From Stenotrophomonas sp. HITSZ_GD (GTDB taxonomy: Bacteria; Pseudomonadota; Gammaproteobacteria; Xanthomonadales; Xanthomonadaceae), in contig NZ_JARQXB010000001.1 in assembly GCF_029543105.1 (NCBI RefSeq), positions 124,001 to 188,000 of the forward strand: a stretch of 64,000 bases of DNA, given 5' to 3'. The notes under the pieces were generated by a model. It did not search any database and was not told where the DNA came from. It saw only the letters and a program-made list of their open reading frames with translations. This document shows positions 26,414 to 35,493 of the stretch, in pieces. Numbering within the stretch: position 1 is the first letter of the stretch; each line of letters starts with the position of its first letter. Made by a program: the position numbers and the translations under genes.

Positions 26414-27070
26414 TTGTCCCAGCTGCTGCTCGTGGAAGACGACGCCATGCTCGGCGATGCGCTCGCCGCCGCGCTGGCCGGCGACGGCTGGCAGGTCGAT
26501 CGCGCGCGCGACGCCGGACAGGCGCGGCTGGCGCTGGTCGAGCACGGCTACTCGGCGGTGCTGCTCGACCTGGGCCTGCCGCAGGGCTCGGGCCTGGACG
26601 TGCTGCGTGCCCTGCGCCAGCGCTACGACCCCACGCCGGTGCTGATCATCACCGCGCGCGACCAGCTCAGCGACCGCATCACCGGCCTGGACGCGGGTGC
26701 CGACGACTATCTCGTCAAGCCATTCCAGAGCGATGAACTGTGCGCGCGCCTGCGCGCGGTGGTGCGGCGCAGCCAGGGCCGGGTCACGCCGGCGCTGGAG
26801 TGGCAGGGCGTGCGGGTGGACCCGGCCTCGCGCAATGTCGAGCGCGATGGCACGCCGGTGCGGCTGGGGGCGCATGAGTACCGCACGCTGGTGGCGCTGC
26901 TGGAACGGCGCGGCCGCGCGGTGTCGCGCGAGACGCTGGAAACCCAGGTCTACGGCGGCGGCGGCACGCTGGAAAGCAACACCATCGCGGTGTACGTGCA
27001 CCAGTTGCGGCGCAAGCTCGGCGAGGATTTCATCGTCACCGTGCACGGCATCGGCTACCGGATCGGCTGA
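26414..27070 (+). CDS. OmpR/PhoB-family response regulator
   Basis: A 218-residue regulator. The receiver domain (about 1-115) has the acidic pair in LLLVEDD, phospho-acceptor aspartate 52 in AVLLDLGLP, and YLVKPF with the conserved lysine. The C-terminal winged helix (about 125-216) contains RLGAHEYRTLVALLERRGR and the recognition region TIAVYVHQLRRKLG. No ATG fits the front of the domain; TTG at 26414 gives the usual beginning, with TTG 26369 as an alternative. Its stop overlaps the ATG of the sensor kinase. Signal unknown; closest in layout to QseB/PmrA/TctD types. Confidence 0.88.
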   Translation: MSQLLLVEDDAMLGDALAAALAGDGWQVDRARDAGQARLALVEHGYSAVLLDLGLPQGSGLDVLRALRQRYDPTPVLIITARDQLSDRITGLDAGADDYLVKPFQSDELCARLRAVVRRSQGRVTPALEWQGVRVDPASRNVERDGTPVRLGAHEYRTLVALLERRGRAVSRETLETQVYGGGGTLESNTIAVYVHQLRRKLGEDFIVTVHGIGYRIG

Positions 27071-28458
27071 TGCGCCATCCTTCGCTGAAACTGAAGCTGC
27101 TCAAGACGCTGATGGCGGTGATCCTCGGCGGCTGGCTGATCTGGCTGGCGTGCCAGCACCAGCAGGTGAGCCGGCAGCAAAGCCGCCAGGGCGACCTGCT
27201 GCTGCGCCAGGTGGCCGAGCAGGTGCTGATGTCGATGCCGCGCAACATCGCCGGGGTCGGCAGCGCCGGCTACCTGGAACTGCCGCCGACGATCGAGGCC
27301 GCCCCCTCGCGCGAGTTCGACAAGCTGCGCTTCCAGGTATGGAGCCTGGGCACCGGCGAGCGCGTGGTGTCCTCGCGCAAGGCGCCGACCACCCCGTTGA
27401 AGCCGGATTTCCGGCCGGGCTTCGGCAATGTCACCACCGCCGGCGACCGCTGGCGCGTCTACGCGGTGACCGACTCGGAAGGCCGCGTGCAGGTGCAGGT
27501 GGGCCTGGCGCAATCGCAGGTGGAGGCCGAACTGGCGCACTGGATCCGGGTCAGCCTGGTCTCCGCGGTCGGCGTGCTGCTGGCGTTCGCGCTGGCGATC
27601 TGGCTGGCGGTGAGCTGGAGCCTGCGCTCGACCAACCGCCTGCGCGACGGCATGGCCGCGCGCGAGCCGCTCGACCTCACCCCGCTGCCGACGGCCGGCA
27701 TCGCCCGCGAAATCCTGCCGCTGGTGCGCTCGTTCAACGAGTTGCTCGGCCGGCTCGGCGTGGCGATGCAGCGCGAGCGCCAGTTCCTGGCCGAGGCGGC
27801 GCACGAAATCCGCACGCCGCTGGCCGCGCTGCAGACGCAGACCGAGCTGGCGATGCGCGCCACCGACCCGGCGCAGACGCGCGAAGCCTTGCAGCGCCTG
27901 CACGGCGGCATCGAGCGCATCACCCGCCTGGCCCAGCAGCTGCTCGATTCGGCGCGGCTGGAAGCTTCGCGCCACGAGGGCCGCGAGGCGATCGTCGAAC
28001 TCTCCGACGTCGCCACAATGGTGGCGCGCGAGTTCGAGGCGATGGCGATGCGGCGTGGGCAGACGCTGGCGTTGACCATCGAGGAGGCGCGCGTCTGCGC
28101 CGATATCGACGACCTCGGCATCCTGCTGCGCAACCTGGTCGACAACGCCGTGCGCTACTGCGGCGAAGGCGGGCGCATCGAGATCTGCTGCCATGCCGAC
28201 CGTGCCGCCGGCGAGGCGGTGCTGCGCGTGCGTGACGACGGACCCGGCGTACCGGAACACGAACGCGCGCGCATCTTCGACCGCTTCTTCCGCGGCAGCA
28301 CCGGCAACGGCGAGCGCGGCAGCGGCGTGGGGTTGTCGCTGGTCGCGCGCATCGCGCGCCACTACGGGGCGCGCATCGACACCGGGCCGGGCCTGCAAGG
28401 CCGCGGCCTGTGCATCGCGGTGCGCTTCGCCTTACAGGACGAAGGCACCGCGGCCTGA
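27070..28458 (+). CDS. Sensor histidine kinase (QseC/TctE-like)
   Basis: A 462-residue membrane kinase. TM1 is residues about 12-28, a periplasmic sensor of about 130 residues follows (2CSK_N-like), TM2 about 160-184, then a HAMP-like linker, the HisKA domain with phospho-acceptor histidine 245 in AEAAHEIRTPLAAL, and the ATPase domain with NLVDNAVRYC, RDDGPGVPE, RFFRGSTG and GSGVGLSLV. It overlaps the response regulator by one base (TGATG) and is plainly its partner. The sensor domain does not reveal a ligand. Confidence 0.9.
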   Translation: MRHPSLKLKLLKTLMAVILGGWLIWLACQHQQVSRQQSRQGDLLLRQVAEQVLMSMPRNIAGVGSAGYLELPPTIEAAPSREFDKLRFQVWSLGTGERVVSSRKAPTTPLKPDFRPGFGNVTTAGDRWRVYAVTDSEGRVQVQVGLAQSQVEAELAHWIRVSLVSAVGVLLAFALAIWLAVSWSLRSTNRLRDGMAAREPLDLTPLPTAGIAREILPLVRSFNELLGRLGVAMQRERQFLAEAAHEIRTPLAALQTQTELAMRATDPAQTREALQRLHGGIERITRLAQQLLDSARLEASRHEGREAIVELSDVATMVAREFEAMAMRRGQTLALTIEEARVCADIDDLGILLRNLVDNAVRYCGEGGRIEICCHADRAAGEAVLRVRDDGPGVPEHERARIFDRFFRGSTGNGERGSGVGLSLVARIARHYGARIDTGPGLQGRGLCIAVRFALQDEGTAA

Positions 28459-28459
28459 A

Positions 28460-29557
28460 TCACTCCGCCGCCAGCTCGCGGCCGGAAGCGCCGCGCCACC
28501 ACGTCCGCAGCGGCGGCGGCTGGTGCGGGTCGATCCCCTGCCCCAGCAGCGGCATCGCGATGGCGACCTGGCGCTGGCGCGCGGCGGCGAGCACTTGTTC
28601 CATCGGCGCGTACCAGTCGTGGAAGGCCAGGTCGAAGGTGCTGTTGTGGATCGGCACCAGCCAGCGGCCGCGCAGGTCGATGTGTGCCTGCACGGTCTGC
28701 TCGGGCAGCATGTGCACGCCGGACCACAGCGGGTCGTAGGCGCCGCACTCCACCAGCGTCAGGTCGAACGGCCCGAGGCGGCGGCCGATCTCGGCGAAGC
28801 CGTCGAAGTAGCCGCTGTCGCCGCTGAAGAACAGGTTGAGCGACGGCGTGCGGATCGCCCACGAGGCCCACAGGCGGCGGTCGCGATCAAACAGCCCGCG
28901 GCCGGAGAAGTGCTGGGCCGGCGTGGCCGTGAAGGTGATCTGCCCGGCCTGGTAGGACTGCCACCAGTCGAGCTGGTGGATACGGTCGGCCGGCACGCCC
29001 CAGCGCTGGATCAGGTCGCCCACGCCCAGCGGGGTGATGAACGTTTCCGCGCGCCGGGCCAGGGCGATGATCGTCGCCTTGTCCAGGTGGTCGTAGTGGT
29101 CGTGCGAGATCAGCACGCCCTTGAGCGGCGGCAGATCCTCCAGCGCCAGCATCGCCGGCTGGAAGCGCTTGGGGCCGGCCCAGCTGACCGGCGAGGCGCG
29201 CTCGGAGAACACCGGATCGGTGATCCACCAGCCGCCGTCCAGGCGCATCAGCACCGTGGAGTGGCCGAGCCGGAACAGCTCGCCCTCCTGGGCGGCGGCG
29301 AGCGCCTCGGCGGTGATCGGGCTGACCGGAATCGGCGCCGAAGGGCGGGTGCCCGGCTGCTTGCCGGTGAGGAACTTCCACCATAGCGAGGCGCTCTCGC
29401 GGCCTTCCGGCACGCGCGGCTTGGTCGCATTGCGGAAGCGGCCCTCCTTGAACTGGGGTGACAACGGATATTCGACAGCGGAACCGGAAACCGACATGCC
29501 AGTGATTCCTGTGGCAACAACGAGGGAGAGGGAAATCCAGAGCCAGCGGCGCTTCAT
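28460..29557 (-). CDS. Membrane-linked metallo-beta-lactamase-fold hydrolase (RomA/NAPE-PLD-like)
   Basis: A 365-residue protein with an N-terminal signal or anchor (MKRRWLWISLSLVVATGITG) and a metallo-beta-lactamase fold: FRLGHSTVLMRLDGGWWITD, metal site ISHDHYDHLD, TPAQHFSGRGLFDRD, FFSGDSGYFDGF and the final VPIHNSTFDLAFHDW. This set is typical of the RomA/UlaG-like branch that includes N-acyl-phosphatidylethanolamine phospholipase D. The substrate in bacteria is unknown; membrane location suits a lipid-like substrate. Its start overlaps the stop of the acetyltransferase gene (ATGA), so the two are coupled. Confidence 0.83.
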   Translation of the reverse strand: MKRRWLWISLSLVVATGITGMSVSGSAVEYPLSPQFKEGRFRNATKPRVPEGRESASLWWKFLTGKQPGTRPSAPIPVSPITAEALAAAQEGELFRLGHSTVLMRLDGGWWITDPVFSERASPVSWAGPKRFQPAMLALEDLPPLKGVLISHDHYDHLDKATIIALARRAETFITPLGVGDLIQRWGVPADRIHQLDWWQSYQAGQITFTATPAQHFSGRGLFDRDRRLWASWAIRTPSLNLFFSGDSGYFDGFAEIGRRLGPFDLTLVECGAYDPLWSGVHMLPEQTVQAHIDLRGRWLVPIHNSTFDLAFHDWYAPMEQVLAAARQRQVAIAMPLLGQGIDPHQPPPLRTWWRGASGRELAAE

Positions 29558-29958
29558 GGCATGCCCGGCCAGTGGATGCGCGCGCAGCCCATGTCATCGG
29601 CGATGCGCCGCGCGTGCGCGCGCAGGCCGTCGCCGATACCGCAGCCGCGCCACGCGGGTTTGACGTAGAGGCCGTCCACGCGCAGGCAGTAGCCGCCGCC
29701 GGGCAGGTCGAGGCCGACGCTGGCCACCAGCACGCCGACATCGCGCTCCGCGCTGCGCGCCAGCCACGCCCAGGCGCGGTAGGGCGCGTCGAGCAGCGCC
29801 TCGCGCAAGGGCAGCGGGACCTGCGCCGGCAGCTCGGATTCGGCAGCGTCGCGGCACAGCGCCCATACGCGTGGCAGCGCATCGGCATCGACCCGTTCGA
29901 GCTGCCAGCGCGGCGCCGCGCGGCGGGCGTTGGGGGCCTGCATGACGAGCGCGATCAT
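29554..29958 (-). CDS. GNAT-family N-acetyltransferase
   Basis: A 134-residue protein if begun at ATG 29958, where AGAGG is well placed; a GTG at 30048 would add 30 residues of low-quality sequence. The GNAT fold is seen as a substrate half (WALCRDAAESELPAQ) and the acetyl-CoA site YVKPAWRGCGIGDGLRAHAR, a clear R/Q-x-x-G-x-G/A loop. The protein is short at its C-terminal end. Acceptor unknown. Coupled to the metallo-hydrolase downstream. Upstream, at 30083-30103, are direct repeats like those at the response regulator gene. Confidence 0.75.
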   Translation of the reverse strand: MIALVMQAPNARRAAPRWQLERVDADALPRVWALCRDAAESELPAQVPLPLREALLDAPYRAWAWLARSAERDVGVLVASVGLDLPGGGYCLRVDGLYVKPAWRGCGIGDGLRAHARRIADDMGCARIHWPGMP

Positions 29959-30082
29959 TCGGGCCGCCTCTTGCGCGCAGGCGGGCGAACGAGGGCGCCA
30001 GGGCGCACGGAACGAGGTAACGGTGTCATCTGATGTCTCCACGGGCACGCCGGTGCCCCGGGATGACAGGGTGCGCGGCGCG

Positions 30083-30103
30083 CTTTAAGAACCCTTTAAG
30101 ACC
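30083..30103. promoter_or_regulatory. Second pair of 11-base direct repeats, upstream of the acetyltransferase/hydrolase genes
   Basis: CTTTAAGAACC followed at once by CTTTAAGACC repeats with an 11-base period and overlaps the stop codon of the methyltransferase gene. It shares the core (C/T)TTAAGAA with the pair at 26348-26369, so both may be bound by the OmpR-type regulator encoded at 26414. The distance to the acetyltransferase start is 125 bases, or 35 bases to the alternative GTG. Confidence 0.4.
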
Positions 30104-30696
30104 GCGCCGCCGGGCTTAACCGCGAGCAACTCGCCCTTGCCCACCGGCACGAGCGAAACGGTATAGCCGGGCGTGGCATCGATCCGCGCGCGCAGCCCGG
30201 CCACTTCTTCGGCATGCGATACCGCGTTGTCCACCACCAGCAGGCCACCGGGCCGCAACAGGCGGTCGAGCCCGGGCCACCAGTCCACGTAGGCCGCGCG
30301 CTGCGCGTCCAGGAACACCAGGTCGATGGACGCGGCCGGCGCGGCGGCGAGCCAATCGCCGGCATCGCCCTGCCACGCAGTGATCGCCGCGCTCAGGCCG
30401 CCGCGCGCGAAGTTCTCGCGCGCCATGGCCAGCTTGGCCGGATCGCGTTCCAGCGTGGTGACATGCCCGCCCTGCGGTTGCGCCGCCTCGGCCAGCCACA
30501 GGGTGGAATAGCCGTTCGAAGTGCCGATCTCCACGATGCGCCGCGCCTGCGTGGCCCGCACCAGCACGGCGAGGAATTCGCCGGTGTCCGGGGTGATGTT
30601 GAGCAGGCGCTGGCCGTGCGAAGGCGCCTGGGCGTCATGGGCCGCGCCGAATGCCGCCAGTTCCTCCTTCAACCGGGCGAGCAGGCTGGCGGTCAT
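30085..30696 (-). CDS. Class I SAM-dependent O-methyltransferase (CCoAOMT-like)
   Basis: A 203-residue methyltransferase. The SAM site is RRIVEIGTSNGYSTLWLAEA (motif I), with TLERDP (motif II), WQGDAGDWL and the catalytic-metal region VFLDAQRAAYVDWW, then GLLVVDNAVSH. This pattern is that of small cation-dependent O-methyltransferases of the catechol/caffeoyl-CoA group. The start is the ATG at 30696, just after the ubiB stop; an 18-codon open extension would overlap ubiB. Its proximity to ubiB/ubiJ is suggestive, but it does not look like UbiG or UbiE. Confidence 0.85.
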   Translation of the reverse strand: MTASLLARLKEELAAFGAAHDAQAPSHGQRLLNITPDTGEFLAVLVRATQARRIVEIGTSNGYSTLWLAEAAQPQGGHVTTLERDPAKLAMARENFARGGLSAAITAWQGDAGDWLAAAPAASIDLVFLDAQRAAYVDWWPGLDRLLRPGGLLVVDNAVSHAEEVAGLRARIDATPGYTVSLVPVGKGELLAVKPGGAVLKGS

Positions 30697-30700
30697 CGGC

Positions 30701-32353
30701 TCAGCGCTTGAACCACGCCGCGACCAGCGAGGCCACGCCGCCCAGGCCACTGGCCCAGATCCACCACGCCGCGCCTTGCCGGGCCTCGTCGTGCATGCCG
30801 TGCAGCAGCGCCGCGCACACCAGCAGGCCGACGCCGGTGATCGCCATCACCGCGCGCCGCTGCAGCTGGCGCACGCTGCGGTCCAGCGCGCGCAGCTCCT
30901 GCGAGCGCACGTCGATGCGGTGCTGGCCTTCGACCTGCTGGCGCAGCCAGGCATGCACCAGGCGCGGCATGTCCGGCGCATGGGTCATCAGCTCGGGCAG
31001 GCGCTTGCGCAGTTCCTTCAGCGCGCGGCGCGGGCTGTAGCGCTCGATCAGGATGCGTTCGAGCACCGGTCGCGCCACTGCCCAGATGTCCAGCTGCGGA
31101 TCGAGCTGGCGGCCCACGCCCTCGATATTGAGCAACGTCTTCTGCAGCAGGATCAGCTGGGGCTGCAAGGTGAGCTGGTAGCGCTGGGCGACGCGGAACA
31201 GCTTGAGCAGCACCTCGGCCAGCGAGATCTGCGACAGCGGGCGGGTGAAGTAAGGCTCGCAGACCGAGCGCGCCGCCGCTTCCAGTTCGTCGATGCGCAC
31301 GTTGGACGGCATCCAGCCCGCCTCCACGTGCAGCTCGGCGATGCGCCGGTAGTCGCGGTTGAAGATGGCCATGAAGTTCTCGGCGAGGTAGTACTGATCC
31401 TCCTGCGAGAGCTGGCCCATGATGCCGAAGTCCAGCGCGATGAAGCGCGGGTTGAGGCGGCGTTCCGGGTGGCTGTCCACCCAGATGTTGCCGGCGTGCG
31501 CGTCGGCGTGGAAGAAGTTGTCGCGGAATACCTGCGTATAGAACACCCGCACGCCCTTGGCGGCGAGGATCTTGCGGTCGATGCCGGCGGCGTCGAGCGC
31601 GGCGATGTCGTCGGAGGGAATGCCGTACACACGCTCCAGCGTGAGCGCGCGTTCGCCGGTGTGCGTCCAGATCACTTCCGGCACGTAGAGGTCGTCCGAA
31701 CCCAGCCAGAAGCGCCGCAGCACGCTGGCGTTGGCGCCCTCGCGTTGCAGGTCCAGCTCGGCGGCCAGCGTGTTCTCGATTTCGGCAACGACTTCGCGGG
31801 GCCGGATCTTCTCCGCGCGCGGGTGCGTGCGATCGACCAGCGCGGCCAGCGACTTGAGCAGCGCGATGTCCGCATCGATCTGCTGCTCGATGGTCGGGCG
31901 CAATACCTTCACCACCACCTGCCGCCCATCGTGCAGCGTGGCCGCATGGACCTGCGCGATGGAGGCCGACGCCAGCGGCGTGGTATCGAAGCTGGCGAAG
32001 GCCACCTCCACCGGCTGCCCCAGCGCCTGCTCGACGATGGCGCGCGCGGTCTGGCCATCGAAGGGCTGCACGCGATCCTGCAGCAGGGTCAGCTCGTCGG
32101 CGACGTCCGGCGGCACCAGGTCGCGGCGGGTGGAGAGGATCTGCCCGAACTTGACGAAGATCGGGCCCAGTTCCTGCAGCGCCAGGCGCAGGCGCGCGCC
32201 GCGCGATTGGGCGGCGATCGCCGCCGGCGCGCGCGGTACGAAGGGCTTGGCCAGGCGCAGCCAGCGCTCGGCCGGCGTGCCTTCGAGCAGGTCGTCGAGC
32301 CGATAGCGCAACACCACCCGGCCGATACGGCTCGCGCGGAAGAAGGCCTTCAT
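30701..32353 (-). CDS. ubiB: Ubiquinone biosynthesis protein kinase-like UbiB
   Basis: A 550-residue ABC1/ADCK/UbiB-family atypical kinase or ATPase required for ubiquinone production. The family-specific KxGQ motif is [14 protein letters not shown]; the alanine-rich loop is ASASIAQVH; the catalytic and metal residues are in [12 protein letters not shown] and ALDFGIMG. Two hydrophobic helices at the C-terminus (about 497-517 and 525-543) anchor it to the membrane. Its start overlaps the ubiJ stop by four bases, so the two are coupled. ubiE, often the first gene of such operons, is not adjacent. Confidence 0.95.
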   Translation of the reverse strand: MKAFFRASRIGRVVLRYRLDDLLEGTPAERWLRLAKPFVPRAPAAIAAQSRGARLRLALQELGPIFVKFGQILSTRRDLVPPDVADELTLLQDRVQPFDGQTARAIVEQALGQPVEVAFASFDTTPLASASIAQVHAATLHDGRQVVVKVLRPTIEQQIDADIALLKSLAALVDRTHPRAEKIRPREVVAEIENTLAAELDLQREGANASVLRRFWLGSDDLYVPEVIWTHTGERALTLERVYGIPSDDIAALDAAGIDRKILAAKGVRVFYTQVFRDNFFHADAHAGNIWVDSHPERRLNPRFIALDFGIMGQLSQEDQYYLAENFMAIFNRDYRRIAELHVEAGWMPSNVRIDELEAAARSVCEPYFTRPLSQISLAEVLLKLFRVAQRYQLTLQPQLILLQKTLLNIEGVGRQLDPQLDIWAVARPVLERILIERYSPRRALKELRKRLPELMTHAPDMPRLVHAWLRQQVEGQHRIDVRSQELRALDRSVRQLQRRAVMAITGVGLLVCAALLHGMHDEARQGAAWWIWASGLGGVASLVAAWFKR

Positions 32354-32991
32354 GCGGCACCCCCGGCGCGCAGGCGGCCCACGCGGGCAGCGAGGCGCTC
32401 CACGTCGTCGCGCAAGTGGTCCACGTCGTCATGGAAGGCATCGAGTTCGCCACGCGGCACCACGTCGCGCGATTCCTCGGTGACGTACTCGGCGGCATCG
32501 CGGGCCAGCCCGGTGGCCAGCACGCGGGCCTGGCGCAGCGCGCCGCGCGCGGCCTGCGCGATCTGCACGCCGATCACCTCGCCGAACACGCGCACGAACG
32601 GCAGCTGCCAGTCCGGATCGAAACGGCTGGCGAGCTGCTGCAGGCGGCGCGCCAGCTCGGCATCGCCGGACACGCGCATGCGCCCGCCCGGCGTGGCGCC
32701 GCGCGCGGACTGCGCCAGCAGCGGCAACTGGGAGAGCAAGCCGCCCAGCGTGCTGCGCACCGCTAGGTCCGGCTCGCGGCTGCGGTCCACCGGCCCCACG
32801 CGCAGGTGGTCACCCTCGACGCGGATCTGCAACGCCAGGGCCGGCGCCTCCAGCGTCATCTCGATGCGCTGGCCGTCCAGGGCCTGCACGGCGGTGCGGG
32901 TATCCGGGTCCAGCGCCAGTGCGCGGTTGAGCGCCGCTTCCAGCGCGCGGCCGGCCAGCGGTTTGAGGTTGGGCAAGGGGAAAGCAGGCAT
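32350..32991 (-). CDS. ubiJ: Ubiquinone biosynthesis accessory factor UbiJ
   Basis: A 213-residue protein with an SCP2-like lipid-binding domain (residues about 10-115) and a C-terminal charged helix ([24 protein letters not shown]) forming a coiled coil. UbiJ with UbiK binds ubiquinone intermediates and holds the soluble Ubi complex together. The gene order ubiJ-ubiB with ATGA overlap is the standard one. It is divergent from ddl, about 115 bases apart. Confidence 0.9.
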   Translation of the reverse strand: MPAFPLPNLKPLAGRALEAALNRALALDPDTRTAVQALDGQRIEMTLEAPALALQIRVEGDHLRVGPVDRSREPDLAVRSTLGGLLSQLPLLAQSARGATPGGRMRVSGDAELARRLQQLASRFDPDWQLPFVRVFGEVIGVQIAQAARGALRQARVLATGLARDAAEYVTEESRDVVPRGELDAFHDDVDHLRDDVERLAARVGRLRAGGAA

Positions 32992-33105
32992 GGGGCCATT
33001 CTAGCGGCTGTGCCGGCTTCCACGCCGTGCACGCGGCGCTTCGGCACGCCCGCGCGATGGCGCATGCTATGCACCTTGGTTTTTCGCGCAAAGGGTGGCG
33101 GTGGC

Positions 33106-34203
33106 ATGGGCAAGATCCGGGTAGGCCTCATTTTCGGCGGCAAGTCGGCCGAGCACGAAGTCTCGTTGCAGTCGGCCAGGAACATCGTCGATGCGCTCGA
33201 CCCGGACCGCTTCGAGGTCACCCTGATCGGCATCGACAAGCAGGGCCAATGGCACATCAACGACCTGGGCGACTACCTGCTCGATGCCGAGGACCCGGCC
33301 CGCATCGCCCTGCGCCGCTCCGGCCAGGGCGTGGCCCTGGTGCCCGGCCGCGAGGCCCAGCAGTTGCAGGCGCTGCAGCCGGCCTCGGCGCTGGCGCAGA
33401 TCGACGTGGTGTTCCCCATCGTGCACGGCACCCTGGGCGAGGACGGTTCGCTGCAGGGCCTGCTGCGGATGGCGAACCTGCCGTTCGTCGGGTCGGGCGT
33501 GCTCGGCTCGGCGGTGTCGATGGACAAGGACGTGGCCAAGCGCCTGCTGCGCGATGCCGGCCTGGACGTGGCGCCCTTCGTGACCCTGCGCCGGCGCGAT
33601 CTGCCGGGCGTGGATTTCGCCGCGATCAGTGCGCAGCTGGGCCTGCCGTTGTTCGTGAAGCCGGCCAACCAGGGCTCGTCGGTCGGCGTGAGCAAGGTGC
33701 ACGACGCGGCGGCGTTCGCCCAGGCGCTGGCGCTGGCGTTCTCCTTCGACCACAAGGTGCTGGTGGAATCGGCCATCGTGGGCCGCGAGATCGAATGCGC
33801 CGTGCTCGGCAACGAGGCGCCGGAGGCGAGCGTGTGCGGGGAGGTGGTGGTGCACGACGAGTTCTACTCGTACGACACCAAGTACATCAGCGAAACCGGC
33901 GCGGAAGTGGTGGTGCCGGCGGCCATCGACGCGGACACGCAGGCGCGCATCCGCCAGATCGCGTTGCGGGCTTACGAAGCGTTGGATTGCGCCGGGCTGG
34001 CGCGCGTGGACGTGTTCCTCACCCCGGAGGGACGCGTGGTCATCAACGAGATCAATACCCTGCCAGGCTTCACCCGCATCAGCATGTACCCGAAGCTGTG
34101 GGGGGCCAGTGGCCTGTCTTACCGCGCCTTAGTCACGCGGCTGGTGGAACTGGCGATCGAGCGACATCGCGCCGATGCCCAACTGCGCAGCACGGTCGGC
34201 TGA
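33106..34203 (+). CDS. ddlA: D-alanine--D-alanine ligase (DdlA type)
   Basis: A 365-residue ATP-grasp ligase joining two D-alanines for peptidoglycan. The front is [38 protein letters not shown], the ATP-binding [14 protein letters not shown] and the metal/substrate loop [11 protein letters not shown] follow. The omega-loop has the tyrosine (FYSYDTKYI) of D-Ala:D-Ala ligases rather than the residues of D-Lac ligases. The length of 365 residues and insertions place it with DdlA, not the 300-residue DdlB of the mur cluster. It is transcribed alone. Confidence 0.94.
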   Translation: MGKIRVGLIFGGKSAEHEVSLQSARNIVDALDPDRFEVTLIGIDKQGQWHINDLGDYLLDAEDPARIALRRSGQGVALVPGREAQQLQALQPASALAQIDVVFPIVHGTLGEDGSLQGLLRMANLPFVGSGVLGSAVSMDKDVAKRLLRDAGLDVAPFVTLRRRDLPGVDFAAISAQLGLPLFVKPANQGSSVGVSKVHDAAAFAQALALAFSFDHKVLVESAIVGREIECAVLGNEAPEASVCGEVVVHDEFYSYDTKYISETGAEVVVPAAIDADTQARIRQIALRAYEALDCAGLARVDVFLTPEGRVVINEINTLPGFTRISMYPKLWGASGLSYRALVTRLVELAIERHRADAQLRSTVG

Positions 34204-34214
34204 CCGCGTTGCGC

Positions 34215-34242
34215 GGCCGGCGCACCCGAAGATGCGCCGGCC
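34215..34242. terminator. Hairpin between convergent ddl and DUF1328 genes
   Basis: GGCCGGCGCA and TGCGCCGGCC form a perfect 10-base-pair stem with an eight-base loop, 12 bases after the ddl stop. No T-run follows on either strand. It is well placed to end both transcripts, but the assignment is by position. Confidence 0.5.
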
Positions 34243-34260
34243 GGCCTGCAACCGCTTCGA

Positions 34261-34419
34261 CTAGACGCGGCCGCGGCGGAACAGCGAGATCACGGCCAGG
34301 ATCAGGAAGACGACGAACAGGATCCAGGCGATGTTGGTGGCGGCGCCGGCGATGCCGCTGAAACCCAGCACGGCAGCGATGATGGCGATGACGAAAAAGA
34401 CAATGGCGTAATGCAGCAT
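34261..34419 (-). CDS. DUF1328 small membrane protein (YtjA-like)
   Basis: A 52-residue protein made almost wholly of two hydrophobic helices separated by a Gly/Ala turn ([16 protein letters not shown]) with a basic tail (FRRGRV). This is the DUF1328/YtjA pattern, abundant in proteobacteria and linked to envelope stress in some species. ATG at 34419 gives the standard family start MLHYAIVFF; an open extension of 14 codons upstream lacks family similarity. Function unknown. Confidence 0.85.
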   Translation of the reverse strand: MLHYAIVFFVIAIIAAVLGFSGIAGAATNIAWILFVVFLILAVISLFRRGRV

Positions 34420-34482
34420 GGCGTTCCCGAAGTGGTGGACGTGCCGGATCGGCGCGTGCACATCATCGGGGCGCCCCGGTCT

Positions 34483-35493
34483 TCAATCGGTGATGGCGGC
34501 GTGGGCGGCAAATGAGGACTTCAGCCTTGTGATGCCTTCGTCAATGCTCACCCGCGGCACGTAGCCAAAGTCGCGTTTGGCCGGCCCCATGTCGTACCAA
34601 TGCGCGGTGCACAGCTGCTCGGCGAGGAAGCGCGTCATCGGCGGTTCGCCCTTCAGCCGCAGCAGCGGCCACAGGATTTCGCACGCGCGCCCGATGCGAT
34701 AGGCGGTCTTGAAGGAGATCGAGCGGGTGACTGGCGGCGCGCCGGCGGCATCGAGCAGGCGGTTAATCAGCTCGCGCATCGGCAGCGGTTCGCCGTTGGA
34801 GATGAAGTACGCCTTGCCCGCGCACGCGGCGCCGACGGCGAGGTGCTCGAACGCATCGAAATGCGCCTGCGCGGCGTTGTCGATGTAAGTGGTGTCCACG
34901 CGGTTCTCGCCGGTGCCGACCAGGCGCAGGCGGCCGGCGCGCGCGCGTTCGGCCAGGCGCGGGACGATCTGGTTGTCGCCCGGGCCCCAGATCAGGCGCG
35001 GGCGCAGCGCCACCGTCGCCAGCGTGGCGTCGTTGGCGGCCAGCACGGCGCGCTCGGCGATGGCCTTGGTCGCCGCGTAGGGCGCCTGGAAATCTTCGCC
35101 ATAGGGCACCTGGCTGGCATCGAGCCCTTCGACCGGATGCGTGGCGCGGTGGGTCACGCTGGGCGTGGAGGTGTAGACCAGCTTGCCCACGCCGGCGGCG
35201 CGGCAGGCGGCCAGCACGTTCTCGGTGCCGACCACGTTGGCGAGGTGGTAGCTCTCGTAGCTGCCCCACGCGCCGGCCTTGGCCGCGTTGTGGAAGACGG
35301 CGTCCACGCCGGCGACGGCGTGGTGCACGGCCTGGGCATCGGCCAGGTCGCCCTGGATCTGGCCCACGCCCAGCGCGTGCAGCGCCGGGTAGTGGCCGCG
35401 GTTGAAGCTCAGCACCTGGTGTCCGCGGGCCACCAGCCCGCGGCACAACGCCTGGCCGAGAAAGCCGCCGCCGCCGGTGACCAGGATCTTCAT
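34483..35493 (-). CDS. oleD: OleD, 2-alkyl-3-oxoalkanoate reductase
   Basis: A 336-residue short-chain dehydrogenase of the extended type. The nucleotide site is [20 protein letters not shown]; the active-site pair is YAATKAIAE with tyrosine and lysine; [15 protein letters not shown] is a further family block. In olefin synthesis OleD reduces the beta-keto acid made by OleA to a beta-hydroxy acid with NADPH. It overlaps oleC (ATGA), and oleA and oleB lie upstream, so identity is supported by context as well as sequence. Confidence 0.9.
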   Translation of the reverse strand: MKILVTGGGGFLGQALCRGLVARGHQVLSFNRGHYPALHALGVGQIQGDLADAQAVHHAVAGVDAVFHNAAKAGAWGSYESYHLANVVGTENVLAACRAAGVGKLVYTSTPSVTHRATHPVEGLDASQVPYGEDFQAPYAATKAIAERAVLAANDATLATVALRPRLIWGPGDNQIVPRLAERARAGRLRLVGTGENRVDTTYIDNAAQAHFDAFEHLAVGAACAGKAYFISNGEPLPMRELINRLLDAAGAPPVTRSISFKTAYRIGRACEILWPLLRLKGEPPMTRFLAEQLCTAHWYDMGPAKRDFGYVPRVSIDEGITRLKSSFAAHAAITD

